Positions 36,963 to 49,110 are shown, numbered from the stretch's first letter. The stretch is DNA of 64,000 nucleotides from Botryosphaeria dothidea (GCA_011503125.2 WWBZ02000008.1:620001-684000); one strand, 5' to 3'. Notes: generated by a model from the sequence alone, not told the origin. Translations and numbers: made by a program.

Positions 36963-39900
36963 CTCTTCTATAACTAAAGAAGATACTAGAGGTTAATAAG
37001 AATTTAGAAAAAGAGTAGCTTCTAATAAAATTCGCCGTTAGAAGTAAAAGAAGTAAAGTAAGCTTTAAGTAGATTAGAAGTAATTCGAGAATAAGTATAT
37101 AGAAAAACTATCTTTCTTAGTTTTAGTACTTATTAATAAGAAGATCTCTACTTAAATTCTTATTAATTCTAGATACTTATTCTATAGCTTTATCGATACT
37201 TAATTCGCTCGAAGATATAAACTCTAGCGTATTCCTATCCGACTAAGATAAATTTAGTTAGTTAATACTATTACCGACTTCTAGATTACTAAAGTAGTAA
37301 TTACTAAGATCGATATTAGTAGATACTAAACGAAAAGAGCTTACTTCTATATAGCTCTAAGAATTAAAGGCTATAAAGTTATTCTTAGCTTACTATAGTT
37401 AGTAAAAGAGAGAGTAGAACTAGATATAGAAAAATAAATCTTTAGATTTAAGGACTCTAGCCTAGTAGTATAAAGCTAGAGAGAGAGAAAAGAACTCGAC
37501 TATAGAAGGGTCGGAGCCGCTAGGTTCCGCCTTTTTACGAGAAAGAAACGACTTAGTTACTAGATTTTCTTAGTAAGTCTAGCTAATATTAATAAAGTAC
37601 TTACTAAGAAGAAGTATACTATTAAAAATTAAGTTAATTTAATTATTATCTAGATTATTAGTATATCTTATAAGAGGGGTATAAGAGGGTGCCTACTATA
37701 TAGACTATTTAACGCTAAACCTAATTCGAAGTATTCTAAGACTATATTTCTAATATATACGGATCTAAGAACGAAACTACTAGCCTAGTTAAATAAATAG
37801 TTTCTTAATACCTTCGATAGAAGTAAAGCCAATAAGTTACCTCTATATTAATCTAGAATCGATTATTAGATTAAGCTTAAGAAAGACGAGTATAGAAGGA
37901 TACTAGTAGCTCTATAGGGATCCTTATATAATATATCTAGAGACGAACTACTAATACTTCGGAAAACGCTTATAGAGCTACTCGATAAAGGCTTTATCTA
38001 TATAAGTAATTCTCTAGTCGTAGCGCTAGTTCTCTTTATAAAGAAACTAGATAGAGGCTTACGATTTTATTATAACTACCGAGCCTTTAATTAACTTATA
38101 CGAAAAAATTAATATCTACTACCTCTTATCTAGAAGACTCTTAACCGAATTAGTAAGATAAGATAGTTTACGAAACTCGATATAATCGTAGTATTTAATA
38201 AGATTCGGGTTAAACTAGAAGATAAATAGCTTATAGTCTTTTAAACCCGCTTTAGACTATTTAAGTAGCTTATTACTCTCTTTAGACTAGCTAATATACT
38301 AAGTACCTTTTAACGATATATTAACTAGACTCTATAGGACTTCCTAAACGACTTTATATCGGCTTATATTAATAATATACTTATTTTTACCGAGGGATCC
38401 CGTACCTAATACCGAGAGTACGTAACTAAGATTCTCGAAAAGCTATAAGTAGCGGGACTATAGCTTAATATCGATAAGTACGAATTTAAGGTTTAGTTAA
38501 TAAAGTATCTTAGATTTATTATCGAAGCTAGAAAAGATATCCGTATAGACCTAGCTAAGATAAAAGCTATTTAGAAATAAAAAATACTAACTATAGTTAA
38601 AGAAGTACTTAGATTTCTTAGCTTTACGAACTTCTACCGGCGCTTTATTAATAAATACTCGAAGACTACGGCTCCGTTATATATACTTATAAAGAAAGAC
38701 GTTCCGTTCTATTAGATAGAAGAAGTAGAAAGAGCGTTTCGAAAGCTAAAGAAGGAAGGCCTTTATTACGGTACTAATCCTTACCTAATTCGACCCGGAC
38801 CGAAAGATAATCCTTAAGACTAACTCCTTAGAATACTATATAAGAGAAATTTTATTCTAATACGATAATAATAGAGTACTCCGGCTAGTTACCTACTTCT
38901 TAAAGAAGAACTCGCTAGTAGAGTATAACTACGAGATCTACGATAAGAAGCTTCTTATAATTATTAAGTATCTTTAGTAGTAGAATATAGAGCTACGAAG
39001 CGTAAAAGAATTTAAGATTATTACGGACTATAAGAATCTTAAATACTTTACTATAGTCCGACGGCTCTCTAAAAGATAAATAAGATAGTAGCTAATTCTA
39101 AGCTAATTTAACTTTACTATTACTTACCGTCTAGATAAGCTTAGAGCTTAGTCTAACGTACTTATATAAAGAGACTAAGACTTACTAGTATCTTAAGATA
39201 ATAAGAGGCTTTAATATCGTATCGTACGACTCTTAAGCCTAGATAAGATTTAAGCTAACTATTAGAGAGTTTTAGTAATACTAGTATAAATAAGACGATA
39301 AGCTATAACTAAATAAGGAATAAACGAATAAGTAGATAAACTAGTAGATAAACTAGTAGACGAACTATTAGATAGATCTATAGACGAACTAGTATACGAA
39401 TAAGAAGTAACGTTAATTAAAGACTATTTACGGTAGCTCTAGTAAGAGGTAAAAGTAGCGGATCCGAACTATAGACGTCTTATAATAGTAGTAAGAGAGG
39501 GTAGAAGAACGCTACTAAACGATTTAGAAGAACTAGTTAAGCTCTTAATTACTAATTACTCCTTAAATAATTAAGAAAAGTTACTATTTCGTAGTAGACG
39601 TTAGATACTAAACTACGAGCTTTTAAGAACTAAGCTAATCTAGATACTTTACGACTTAATAATAATAGCTTACTCTAGACGTACTAGAACGATAGCTCTT
39701 ATTATAAGGTAGTTCTTTTAGCCGAACTTCGTATTAGATATACGAAGGTTTATACGTAACTACGACGTTTATAGAAGAACTAGAGTCTAGAGAGACCGTA
39801 AATAAGAACTACTACGGCCGCTACTAGTACTAAATCGTTAGTAGAGAAAGGTCTTAGTCGACTTTATTAGACCTCTACCCGAGAGCTAAAGATATAGAAT

Positions 39901-40009
39901 ACTTATAGTTATTACTAATCGCTTAGGTAAAGGAGTTATTCTTAAGGCCTATAAGGATATTAAAGTAGAAATAGTTACTAAAATATTTATTCGCTATTTC
40001 TACCGCTAC

Positions 40010-40022
40010 TATAGAGTTCTAA
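40010..40022. repeat. Target-site duplication of LINE B, left member
   Basis: The 13-base tatagagttctaa is repeated at 40929-40941. Removing the LINE and one copy restores the Gypsy D integrase reading (YRVLTAIIS). Confidence 0.9.
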
Positions 40023-40928
40023 TTAGGCCGTAATTTTACGGCTATAAACCCTAGCTAATACTCCTAGCTAAGATTAATAAATCCGGGTAGTTAAAGTAGT
40101 AAAAATCCTATAGAATAAGGGGAATAAAATCTCTCTAGAATAGGTATCTAGATATAAAGATATTCTTAGAAACGAGGCCGCGGATAAACTCGTAAAAGAA
40201 GCTACTAGACTACCTATATTAAGCTCTAAAAATAGCCTAGCCTTCTATAGAATATAGCTAAAGAAGAAGCTTTATAAGGAGTAGATAAAGAAGCTTAAAA
40301 ATACCCTAGCCTCTACCTATAAGGAACTATACGGCTATTAAGTTAAATAGAAACTAAAACCCCCTCTAAAGGAGCGGGAATTAGCCTCCGCCTTTTACTA
40401 ACTAAAGATAGAATATAGATACTTTAGATCCTACCTCTTTAGGTTTAAATACGCTAGAACCGATAGATACCCTTACACGAATATAGTAAAATAAATACCT
40501 AGATATCTTTTACTAAAATATCTAAAATACTCCTACGAAAGAAGAAGTATTAAGAATATACTTAGAAGAAAATATCTAGACCTAAAGAAGCTTCTTACCT
40601 CGATAAAAGAAATATCTAGTACGCTAGATTTTCTAAAATAAATATAGATATCTATACGGAGGTAGTATCTAGAAACTAGCTCGGCGGAGCTCTAAATAAA
40701 CGTATATCTACCGTATTTTCTTTTACTTTCCTTATATACTTCCTCTTTACTTTCTTTAGCTATAAGCCTATTTAGACGATAGACGCTATACCGTTTACTA
40801 TACCTAAAAAGCCTACTTTTACTAAAAGAGATATTACCCTTCTATAGCTACGAGTTCTAGAAACTCCGTCTTTAATAGTCTTAGGCTAAAAAAAGAACGT
40901 AAAACTAAATAAATAAATAAATAAATAA
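40023..40928 (+). mobile_element. LINE family B, 5'-truncated, with RNase H, inserted in Gypsy D integrase
   Basis: The sequence starts within an RNase H domain: around 40150-40210 it reads RNEAADKLVKEA, the usual LINE RNase H motif (GNExAD). It continues for some 160 codons of C-terminal extension to about 40700, then has a 3' UTR and an (AAAT)n tail at about 40900-40928. This family differs from LINE A in having RNase H and in tail type. A second 3' end is present in inverted orientation at 27761-27858. Stops of RIP type are present but rarer than in its surroundings. Confidence 0.85.
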
Positions 40929-40973
40929 TATAGAGTTCTAACCGCTATTATCTCTAACCGAGAAAGCTAATTT

Positions 40974-40978
40974 ATTAG
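40974..40978. repeat. Target-site duplication of Copia I (attag)
   Basis: The 5-base attag precedes the left LTR and follows the right LTR at 46336-46340. Gypsy D integrase resumes in frame on the other side. Confidence 0.9.
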
Positions 40979-41218
40979 TATTAGATTTTAGAGTAAAGAG
41001 TTATAAGGTTAGAAAAGATAGTAGATTCTACCTATCTTTTAAGAGGAAGGTTAGTAGGCTTACTTATATATATAAGTAATAACTAAATAACCGAGGGAGT
41101 ATAGATATTTAAGGAAGTATTAATCCGAGGATATTAGGTATAATTAATACCTTCTATATTTCCGTAAGAAGATTTTAGAAATAAGTAATATCTAAGGTAG
41201 TAAGGAAATAGTCTAATA
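40979..41218 (-). repeat. 3' LTR of Copia I (240 bases)
   Basis: Same length and ends (TATTAGA...TCTAATA) as 46096-46335. This copy is much more RIPed: sites that keep TG or CA in the right LTR (gtgtaga, ggcatgatt, ccatgtttccgtgag) are TA here. Confidence 0.95.
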
Positions 41219-44200
41219 TACCTTCTTTATAGCGTATACGTATTAGAAGGGTCGTAATAGTAAAAGTAGTATTAAGTATAAGAAATTAAGTAGAGTAGTT
41301 AGTTATCTTATAATTTAGTAGTAATATCTTCGAATCTAATCTATTAAAGAAAGTATTAATATTTCTATTTATTAAGAGGTTTCGTAAGTCTATCTATAAT
41401 TATTTCTATAGTAGGGGTCTAGGAGATTAAGATATTACCTTATTATACTTCCTAGCGTAGCTAGTAGCTATAGATTTAGACGTAACGAAGTTTTATAATA
41501 AGCTTATAGGTCTCTTTATTAAGTAGGCGGATTATTTAAGTATTATTATACTAGATCTTTATCTAATATCTAGTCGAGAAGTCGATTACTTTAAAGAGGT
41601 TTTTCTACTATATAGTTTCCTTAGCGGTAGTTAAGAGAGCGAGTAATTCCGCTTCGGTGCTACTAGTCGTAATAGTACGTTATTTAGCTACTTTCTAGTC
41701 GATAGCTCCTCTAAAGAGTCGGAAGAGAAAGCCTTAAATACTCTTTCTTATATCGATATCTAAGATAAAGAAGGCGTCGCTAGAAGTAATAAATAGATCC
41801 TTAGTAGACTAAGTAAAGCCTAAGAACGTAAGCGCGTAGCTTCGAGTATATAATAGATATTTAAGAACTCGTTAAGCTAGATAAAGGTACTAAGCTAAGG
41901 GATTCTATAGGTGTTTAGAGAGTCGTAATACTACGTATATAATATCTAGTCTAGTATAGACTACAGCGTAGTTAATTAATCCGACTTTCTACTAAAAAGT
42001 ATATATATCTTAATCCGTAGCTTTATTAGGATTCTAAGTAATAGGTTTATTAGAAGGAAGAGGAACTAAGCGCTTCGAGTCCTCTTTAACGTTAAATTTC
42101 GCGGTAAGTTTGGCGATATAGGAGTCTTAGTATAGCTAGAGTTTGCGCTCGTCCCTATTTCGAATAATTCTAATTACTAGGAACTATTAGATTTCGCCGA
42201 GGTATCGTATCTCGTAGATTTTAAAGAGCTTACGTTAGAATTCGTCGATATAAGTAGTATAATCCCTATAGTAGATAATAACGATATTATCTACGAAGAA
42301 GAATAGGACTATATATTCGTTTATAAATAGGTAGGAAGCTTCTAGTACTTTAGTAAGGCCGAGATTTTAAAGTATTTTTAATAAGTGCTTTTACTAGAGA
42401 GCTAGTAATTATTTAAGTCTATATAGTACTCGTAGGAGTAGGAGAACGAGTCCGTCCTTAATTTTCATGCCTAGTAGTAGTTTATAATATATTTCCTCGT
42501 CGATTGGGACGTATAGATACGTATTAATAACATCGTACTACCTTAATTTAAGGTCGAAAGTAGCTATAATTGCTATAAGTCCTCTAAAGATTCGTATAGC
42601 GAGCGTGGTAGCGTAGGTATCCTAAGTAGTTAATTAAAGGTCTCCTCTAATATAGAGTCGAGCTTTAAACTTAATAAGGTATTCTTCTTCGTTAAACTTA
42701 TACTTAAATACCTAGGTAAGTGAAATACTCCGTTTCTTTGCCTTATATGCTTAAGTAACTAGGACTTATATCTAGGTTTAGATTTGCTTAAGTTTCTTAA
42801 TTTCTTCGAGGAGTAAAGCTAAGAAATCGTCCTTAAATAGATGATTAAGGAGTTCCTCGAAGGTCTTTAGCTCTAGTAGAAGATTATCTCGATAAACTTT
42901 AGACTTAGGTTTTAGAGTATTGATTATAGCTAAGAACGCGTTATAGAAAGTCGATTTTAGTTATTCTTAAGCTTAAGCAAGTGTTGCAGTATATGCTTCT
43001 TTTCGTGGTTTTCGAGGTTTCCTAAAAGGGTCATTGCTATAGTTTAGATTTTGATTCCGAGAACTCCGTAAGCTGTTTTCTAGAATGATAGTTTCTTTAG
43101 TAAATATAGCTAAGATATCTACTCCTCGTGGTACTCTATTGCCGGGAGCAGCGCCTAGTTATAGTAAAGTATTATATTAAGCAGGAAGTAGAGGTCCAAG
43201 TCGTTGTTTAGTTTGCTCTTGCTCTTGCTCTTGTTCTTATTCTTCTTCTAATTCGAGAGGTCCTACTTTAGGTTCTACTAATTCTAAAGATGTGGGTAGC
43301 GTTTAAGTTGATAGGTCTTTCTCGGCTTAAGATTGTTAGTTTATCGTCTGATTATATTAATTGAGGGTAGAGGATTTAGGTTCTTCCTAAGGTATAAGAC
43401 TATAGATTAATAACAGAGCAGGAGTATTAAGAGTCTCAATTATCTCCTTTCTAAGGATTTTACCGATATTAGTCTCTAATAGATCGAAGAAGCTATTTTC
43501 GTTAAAAGTGACGTCTCTAGTCCGTATTACTTTATCCTGGCTTGGAATCTAGACGCGGAAGATATTGGTCGAGTCGTACCTAATAAGATATCCGATAAAT
43601 GCTCGTTTAGTAAGCTTATAAGTACGTAGAAGATCTTTACGTAGAGAGTAGGCTTTGCATCCGTAGGCTTTAAGATGCGAGAGATTTAGTCTATTGCTAG
43701 TAACTCTTTTAAAAGGAGTAATCTATCCGAGTTTCTTAAGTAGAGTCCTATTATAGATATAGGCGGCCGCTCGGATAGTTTTAGGCTAGAGTCGTTCTAG
43801 AAGGTTCGCGCCAATTCGCATAGCTCGTACTCTAATAAGAAGTATACCCCCTAAGCGTTTAGAGTGTCCGTTTTACTCGGGTGTTATAGGAGCTAAGGTT
43901 TTAAGGGTAATTCTATGATCTATAAGATAGGAGAGAAAGGTGTTTCCGAGTGTAGTTTCTCTATTAGTTCTAAAGAAGATAACCTTGCCTTGGTAACGGA
44001 TCTTAATAATTTTAAGTCTATAGATGGCTAGTTCCGCTGTGTCTGATTTGTGCCTGTATGTAAATGGGAGTATAAAGTTTAATAATGAGCAAGCAAGATG
44101 AGCTATCTATTTATCTCCGTTATAAGCTGGTGTAAGCTGGAGAAGATCGAATGTAACGCGTAAGAAAGGCTTAGTTGGTTCTTCTTCTTTGTCTGAAGAT

Positions 44201-46095
44201 CGAGAGACGATCCTGTGTGCCTTTAATAGTATATAGGTTTCGCAGTGCTGAAGTGGTTGTTTAGATAGTAATGGAGTGATTTGTGTTCCGTCGGTGGATT
44301 CTTCGAGATGTTAAAGAGTTTCCTAGCTAGCGTGGCCAAGGGTACGGTGCTAATTAGTAATGTGTACGGCTTTGGTTACGAAAGCAGTTGGTTGAGTTAC
44401 GAGTAGTAAATAGTGAGCTTAGAGCGGTGCTGTATTGCGTTTAAGGTAGAAATGTCCGTTATATCGTTTAGTGAAGTAGAGCGTCTGATTGTTCTTGCTG
44501 AGAGTTCTAGTCCTTAGGTTCTAGTCGATTCCTGCTTTAAGAGCTTTGTTAAGCGATATAAGATTGGCTATAAAAGATGGAGACATTATAACATCTTGGA
44601 GAGTAATATAGCCTTTACTAGATGGTGTCTTAACGTTGATAGTAACTATCCTATAGGTAGTAATTAGTGTAGTTGTTTCTCCGTAGGTAAGGTATTCGTC
44701 TAGTTTAGTAGCTCTAGTTTGTTTAAATCTATCCTGCATAGATCGGTTGCAGATATAATGATCGGTTCTAGAGTCGAGAATCCAGGATAACTAAAGAGAA
44801 GTATTAGCTCTCCTTATAGAGTGGCTAATAATAGAGAATGAGGCGACCTCGATTAAAGGGGATTTACTTTAAACGTTGGGTGTTAGTGTTGTAGTCGTAT
44901 TGGATGGAGAACTAAGTTGTCTTTCTTTCTCTCGATTTAGTGCATAATCGATTCGTGCCTTAATTTTTTAGATCCTTGAGTTTCTCGTTAATACGTGTTT
45001 AAACTGCTTTGTTTGGTTTCTAGTGCTTAGGTCGAATATCCTTATTAAAGTAGAAGCACTCCTTATACTAGTAATTAAGTCCATAGATACAAGGTGGCTT
45101 GTTAGTATTTTCTTATTCCTTACCCTTGAAAGTGGCCGGGAAGGCTAAATACTTCGAGGATTTGGATAGTTTCTCGAGATTCTCGATGCGTAGGTGTTGC
45201 CTATAGTCTTTAACAGCTTTATAAAGGGTTAGCTTAGTTTCTTAGCCTCGTAGAAGGTATAGTTCTATCTAAGAGTAGGTAGAATCGATTCCTCGAAGAG
45301 AGAGGAGAAAGTCTCTAACTAGTCGGTCGTCTTTAACTTATAGCAAGTCGCGTTGCTTAGCTTTAGTATAGACCTCTTCCTAAGATTAAAGCTATTTCTT
45401 AATATTCTAGTTAGATAGACCTCGCTTAAGCTAATTATACTACTATTCGAGTTCCAGATCTATAGCTTCGTTGGTTAGTATAAGTTTAGCTTTAAGCGTT
45501 GTTAGATAGGTCCAAGAATAATTATCCGAATCCGTGTTGCTAATATACGGAAGTAGATTTATAGCGATTAAGTCCTAGATATAGGTTGCAAGATTAGTAA
45601 GTGCCTTTTGTTATTTTTCGTAAAGTGCGTAGTCTACGCGGTAGTTACTTATCTTATAGTCGTAGGTAAGCTTCTTATTAGTAGTAACTATACCTTAAAT
45701 TATTAGTTTCTTAGGTTTAGTTGTGCCCTAAGGTTTAGTTATTAGTAAAGAATTAACGAGGCTCTAGATGTTAGTATTCTAGGCTCTTCCTTTTACTAGG
45801 AATAACTAGTAATTCTAGTCCGAAGACTTAGTAAGTATATGGGATTTAGTAGAGTCTCCTATATTGTTAGTAAGTTGTTATTAGTCTAGTTAGATTCGAG
45901 TAGAAGTGGTAGCTAGTGTAGCTCCGTGTTAAGTTGTTGGTTTAGTCGCCGTAGCCTATAACCGGGTAGAAGCCGTAGATAATAGTAGTTGCGTATTAGT
46001 AAAGAGTACTTAGTTAAGTAGGAGAGTTAATTAGCAAAGAGCTAAGAAGTAGGGTAGTCTTAGCGTCCAGCCGTAGCGTCCCCCGGGCTTATAAC
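41219..46095 (-). mobile_element. Copia I internal region, gag-pol, partly RIPed
   Basis: On the minus strand, gag occupies about 45950-45050. The protease active site is near 44790-44755 and reads WILDSRTDHYIC, so the DSG triad has lost its glycine (GGA to AGA, a RIP-type change). The next 72 codons (44521-44739) stay open. Integrase runs to about 43400, and RT occupies about 42900-41950 with FFVDNIVI (from FVDD) near 42275-42300. RNase H follows down to about 41250. The right two thirds keep many CpA/TpG and are clearly less mutated than the Gypsy D host on either side. The protease and RT style (FVDD) links it to Copia H. Confidence 0.9.
46083..46095 (-). other. Primer-binding-like site of Copia I
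   Basis: Minus-strand gttataagcccgg lies directly beside the 5' LTR (46096) and is identical to the sites in Copia C and Copia H. Confidence 0.6.
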
Positions 46096-46335
46096 TATTA
46101 GATTTAAGAGTAAAGAGTTGTAAGGTTAGAAAAGAGAGTAGATTCTGCCTGTCTCCTAAGAGGGAGGTTAGTAGGCTTACTTATATATATAAGTAATAAC
46201 TAAATAACCGAGGGAGTGTAGATATCCGAGGAAGTGTTAATCCGAGGATATTAGGCATGATTAATGCCTTCCATGTTTCCGTGAGAAGATTCTAGAAATA
46301 AGTAATATCTAAGGTAGTAAGGAAATAGTCTAATA
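46096..46335 (-). repeat. 5' LTR of Copia I (240 bases)
   Basis: It is the partner of 40979-41218. It still contains TG and CA at many sites, making it the less RIPed of the pair. Confidence 0.95.
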
Positions 46336-47201
46336 ATTAGTTAGCTATAGAAGAGAGTTTATCGGTTACTTAAGATTAAGAGACGGATCTTAATAGCCTA
46401 CTATCTAGAAATAGATAGATTAACTAAGCGTACGAATACCGAGATAGAAAGAAAGCTCTACCGGATAGTTAACTACGCGTAAGATAACTAGGTTAACTAG
46501 TTGCTAGTAATAGAGCTTGCTATAAATAGCTAAGAATCCTTATTAATAGGTATTAGCCCCTTCTTTCTCTCTTATAGATACTACCTCGAGCTACTATAGT
46601 TATTCGAGAATCCTTAGTTAATTCTAAACTCTATATTACTAATATAAAAAGAAGAAGTAATCGTAGTAAAGATTAAAGAGATAATAGAATAGGTAGAAGT
46701 ATTAATAGTAAACGTATAATAGAATTAGGAGACCTAAGCGAATCGGTATAGAAACCTATTACTAGCGTATAAAGTAGGGGATAAAGTCTAGCTAAATCTT
46801 AAGAATATACGAACGGACCGCCCGAGCCGGAAGCTTAATAACCGAGTAGTAAAGTTTATAGTTATCGAGGTTATTAGCCCTTATAGCTATAAACTAGACG
46901 TACTAACTAGGATATATAACGTTTTTAACGTCGATCTCCTACGCCTAGCTAGAATAGACCCTTTACTAAGCTAAGAATAGGACGATTATTAACTACTAGC
47001 TATACTCGTTAATAGAGAAGAAGAATAGAGGGTTAAAGCTATCTTAGGTAAAAAACTAGGAAGACGGCTAGGCTAGCGGAAACGGTAGAAACTCTATTAA
47101 GTTAAGTAGAGAGGATACGCGCGGCTAACTTGGGAACTAGCAAGCGCTTTAGAAGATACTAAAGCCCTAGAGACCTACCTTTAAAGCCGGGAGAAGGGTA
47201 A

Positions 47202-47452
47202 TATTACGGTTTAAACCCTAAGGGTGCCTTAGATAGATCCTACGGCGAGACCTTAGGTTAAGAGGACTCTAAAGCTTAATAAGAAAACCCTATAACTCGC
47301 TACTAGTAAAAGGGACTCTAGAGAGATATATAAGCAGCGCTATCTTACTTAAACCTTTCTTTTTTTTCTCTTTAGCTTAGTCTTCTCGTAGATAGTAATA
47401 CTACTATATTTCCGCGAGTATACCGGATATAAGCTATTATATCTAGAGCCGC
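47202..47452 (+). repeat. 3' LTR of Gypsy D, truncated
   Basis: Starts TATTACGGTTTAAACCC directly after the polypurine tract and matches the 5' LTR for about 250 bases to tataagctattat, where LINE A copy 6 begins. It is less RIPed than the 5' LTR at 27863. Confidence 0.85.
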
Positions 47453-48735
47453 TAGGCGGGCCTAGGTGGCCTTTGTCTAGCGAGCTCTACGTACTAAGCA
47501 GGCGTTGCTCTAGGCCGTATACTTCTATAAGTAGTTTATATACTATATTTTTTCCTTAGGGCACTCTTAGGTATTATATACCTCTATATACTAGCTATAC
47601 TTATTCTCTCTTCTATAGTAGATAAAGATATAGCTATAGTCCTAGTACTTAAAGTACTAGGTTACTATAAAGGCTATACTATAGTATTCTACTATATAGA
47701 GCGTATAGTTACTAATAAGTCCTTTAGTAATAATCTAGTTAGCTACCTCGGGGTCTATAGTACTAAGAATAATCGCTAAGTAAGTTTTCCTCTCTAGGAG
47801 CTTCCTCTTTAGCTAGGCTAGCTTACTAATACGTAGTTCTAGATATAGAGATAGATTCTAATTCTAAAGGGTTTAGGCGGCCTAGAGATTCTTAATATTA
47901 ATACCTTTAAGGAGGACGTTATAAACTAGTACTAAGTAGAGCTACTAGTTAGGGCGGACTTCCCTACCTAGTTCTATAGTCTATTTCTAGTCCTAAAGGA
48001 GGGCTACTCTAGTCTAAGTATTAGGTATAAAGAGCTTAACGTTCCTACTAGGGAGCTTCTTAGTAGCTAGCACCTTTTTATACGCTAGGCTTTTCCCTAC
48101 CTAAATCTTCTTAATAATAGCCTTATTAGAGAGGTTGGCGACCTTCTATCTATTCGTCTTATCTAAGAAGTATAGGGTAAGCTTAGTAGTAGCCGGGGGG
48201 GTAGGAGGCTTTAGGACTACTCGGGCTATAATATTAGCCTAGCTAGGTACTACGGGCGTAGAGGTAGTCTAGAGTCGGCTAACTATCTTCTAGACTTACT
48301 ATACTTCCTTAAGGATATCCTTAAGGCCGGGTTCCTTAGTATTTACCTCCTAGTATATAGAGATATAATCCTAGAAGATTATCTTAGTAATATCGAGAAA
48401 ATTTTTTACCTAGCTAGAGAGGACTAAAGGGAGGCTAGCGGATACTTATAGGGCTTAGAGGAGGGTATCTACTATCTTTAAGGCTCTTTTAACGTATTCT
48501 ATATTATACTAGGTGCCCTACGGTTTATTAGGGGTGCGTTATAGTTAGGTAGAGGTGGTTACTAGAGGGGGCTGTTCGCCCCTTCCTGCGGCCTCTATAT
48601 TAACTACGACGCGGCTGCAGCTACTCTAAGTGGTGTTTTAAGTCTCGCTAGGCCTAGGAGAGTTCCTAGGGCCCTCTTCCGGCGCCGTAGCTTGGGGTCG
48701 ATTTTTTAGCGTGGTCATGTTATTTGACAAAAGTT
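47453..48735 (-). mobile_element. LINE family A copy 6: 5' region and ORF1 only
   Basis: Reverse complement of the first 1.25 kb of copy 4 (22215-23490). The ORF1 ATG survives at 48716-48718 (MTTLKNRPQATAP), in an AACATGACC context. Sequence homologous to ORF1 ends at about 47453, so the 3' end is missing, the reverse of ordinary LINE 5' truncation. It is moderately RIPed: sequences such as ggaaggggcgaacagccccc remain. It lies between a direct and an inverted copy of the Gypsy D LTR, which suggests deletion or rearrangement after insertion. Confidence 0.8.
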
Positions 48736-49110
48736 TTCCTAGGTATAGTTAACTAGCAACGAGCCTAGCTACTATTCTATTCCTTAGGTAACTTAGGTAA
48801 CTTAGGTAAAGAGAAGCCGTGCTTACGTGGGAGCTTTGGCGTATAGAGGAAAGGGGATGAGCTTAGTCTAATATAATGGCTTATATCCGGTGCACTCGCG
48901 GAAATATAGTGGCATTCTATCTACGAGAAGACTAAGCTAAAGAGAAAAGGAAGAAAGGTTTAAGTAAGATAGCGCTACTTATATATCTCTCTAGAGTTCC
49001 TTTTACTAGTAACGAGTTACAGGGTTTTCTTATTAAGCTTTAGGGTCCTCTCGACCCAAGGTCTCGCCGCAGGATCCATCTAAGGCACCTTTAGGGTTTA
49101 AACCGTAATA
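48736..49110 (-). repeat. Inverted copy of the Gypsy D LTR (possible solo LTR)
   Basis: On the minus strand it runs from TATTACGGTTTAAACCC (49110) through the whole LTR to ctagttaactatacctagg (about 48745). It contains one unit of the repeat that is present four times at 28135-28330. It is only lightly RIPed. No matching internal Gypsy sequence adjoins it, so it may be a solo LTR; no target duplication is evident. Confidence 0.75.

Larger units (their letters stand above)
28396..47201 (+). mobile_element. Gypsy D internal region (gag-pol with chromodomain), broken by four insertions
   Basis: The own sequence of the element is 28396-28841, 30993-31696, 36963-40022, 40929-40978 and 46336-47201. 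Gag lies at about 31000-31690 (KLYQLRQASKFFIEYF-type block and a degraded CCHC knuckle near 31585-31630). RT is at about 38000-38640, with the active site YINN (from YADD-like) at 38365-38376, then RNase H and the integrase H2C2/core near 38700-40020 (VDFIRPLPES). The core continues in 40929-40978 and resumes at 46341 with IKRRV, followed by PFFLSYRYY, the GPY/F region and a C-terminal chromodomain (about 47040-47190, RGYARPTWEPASAL). A polypurine tract (ggagaaggg) precedes the 3' LTR at 47202. It is thus a chromovirus-type Ty3/Gypsy. The part up to about 47100 is RIP-saturated. Confidence 0.85.
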
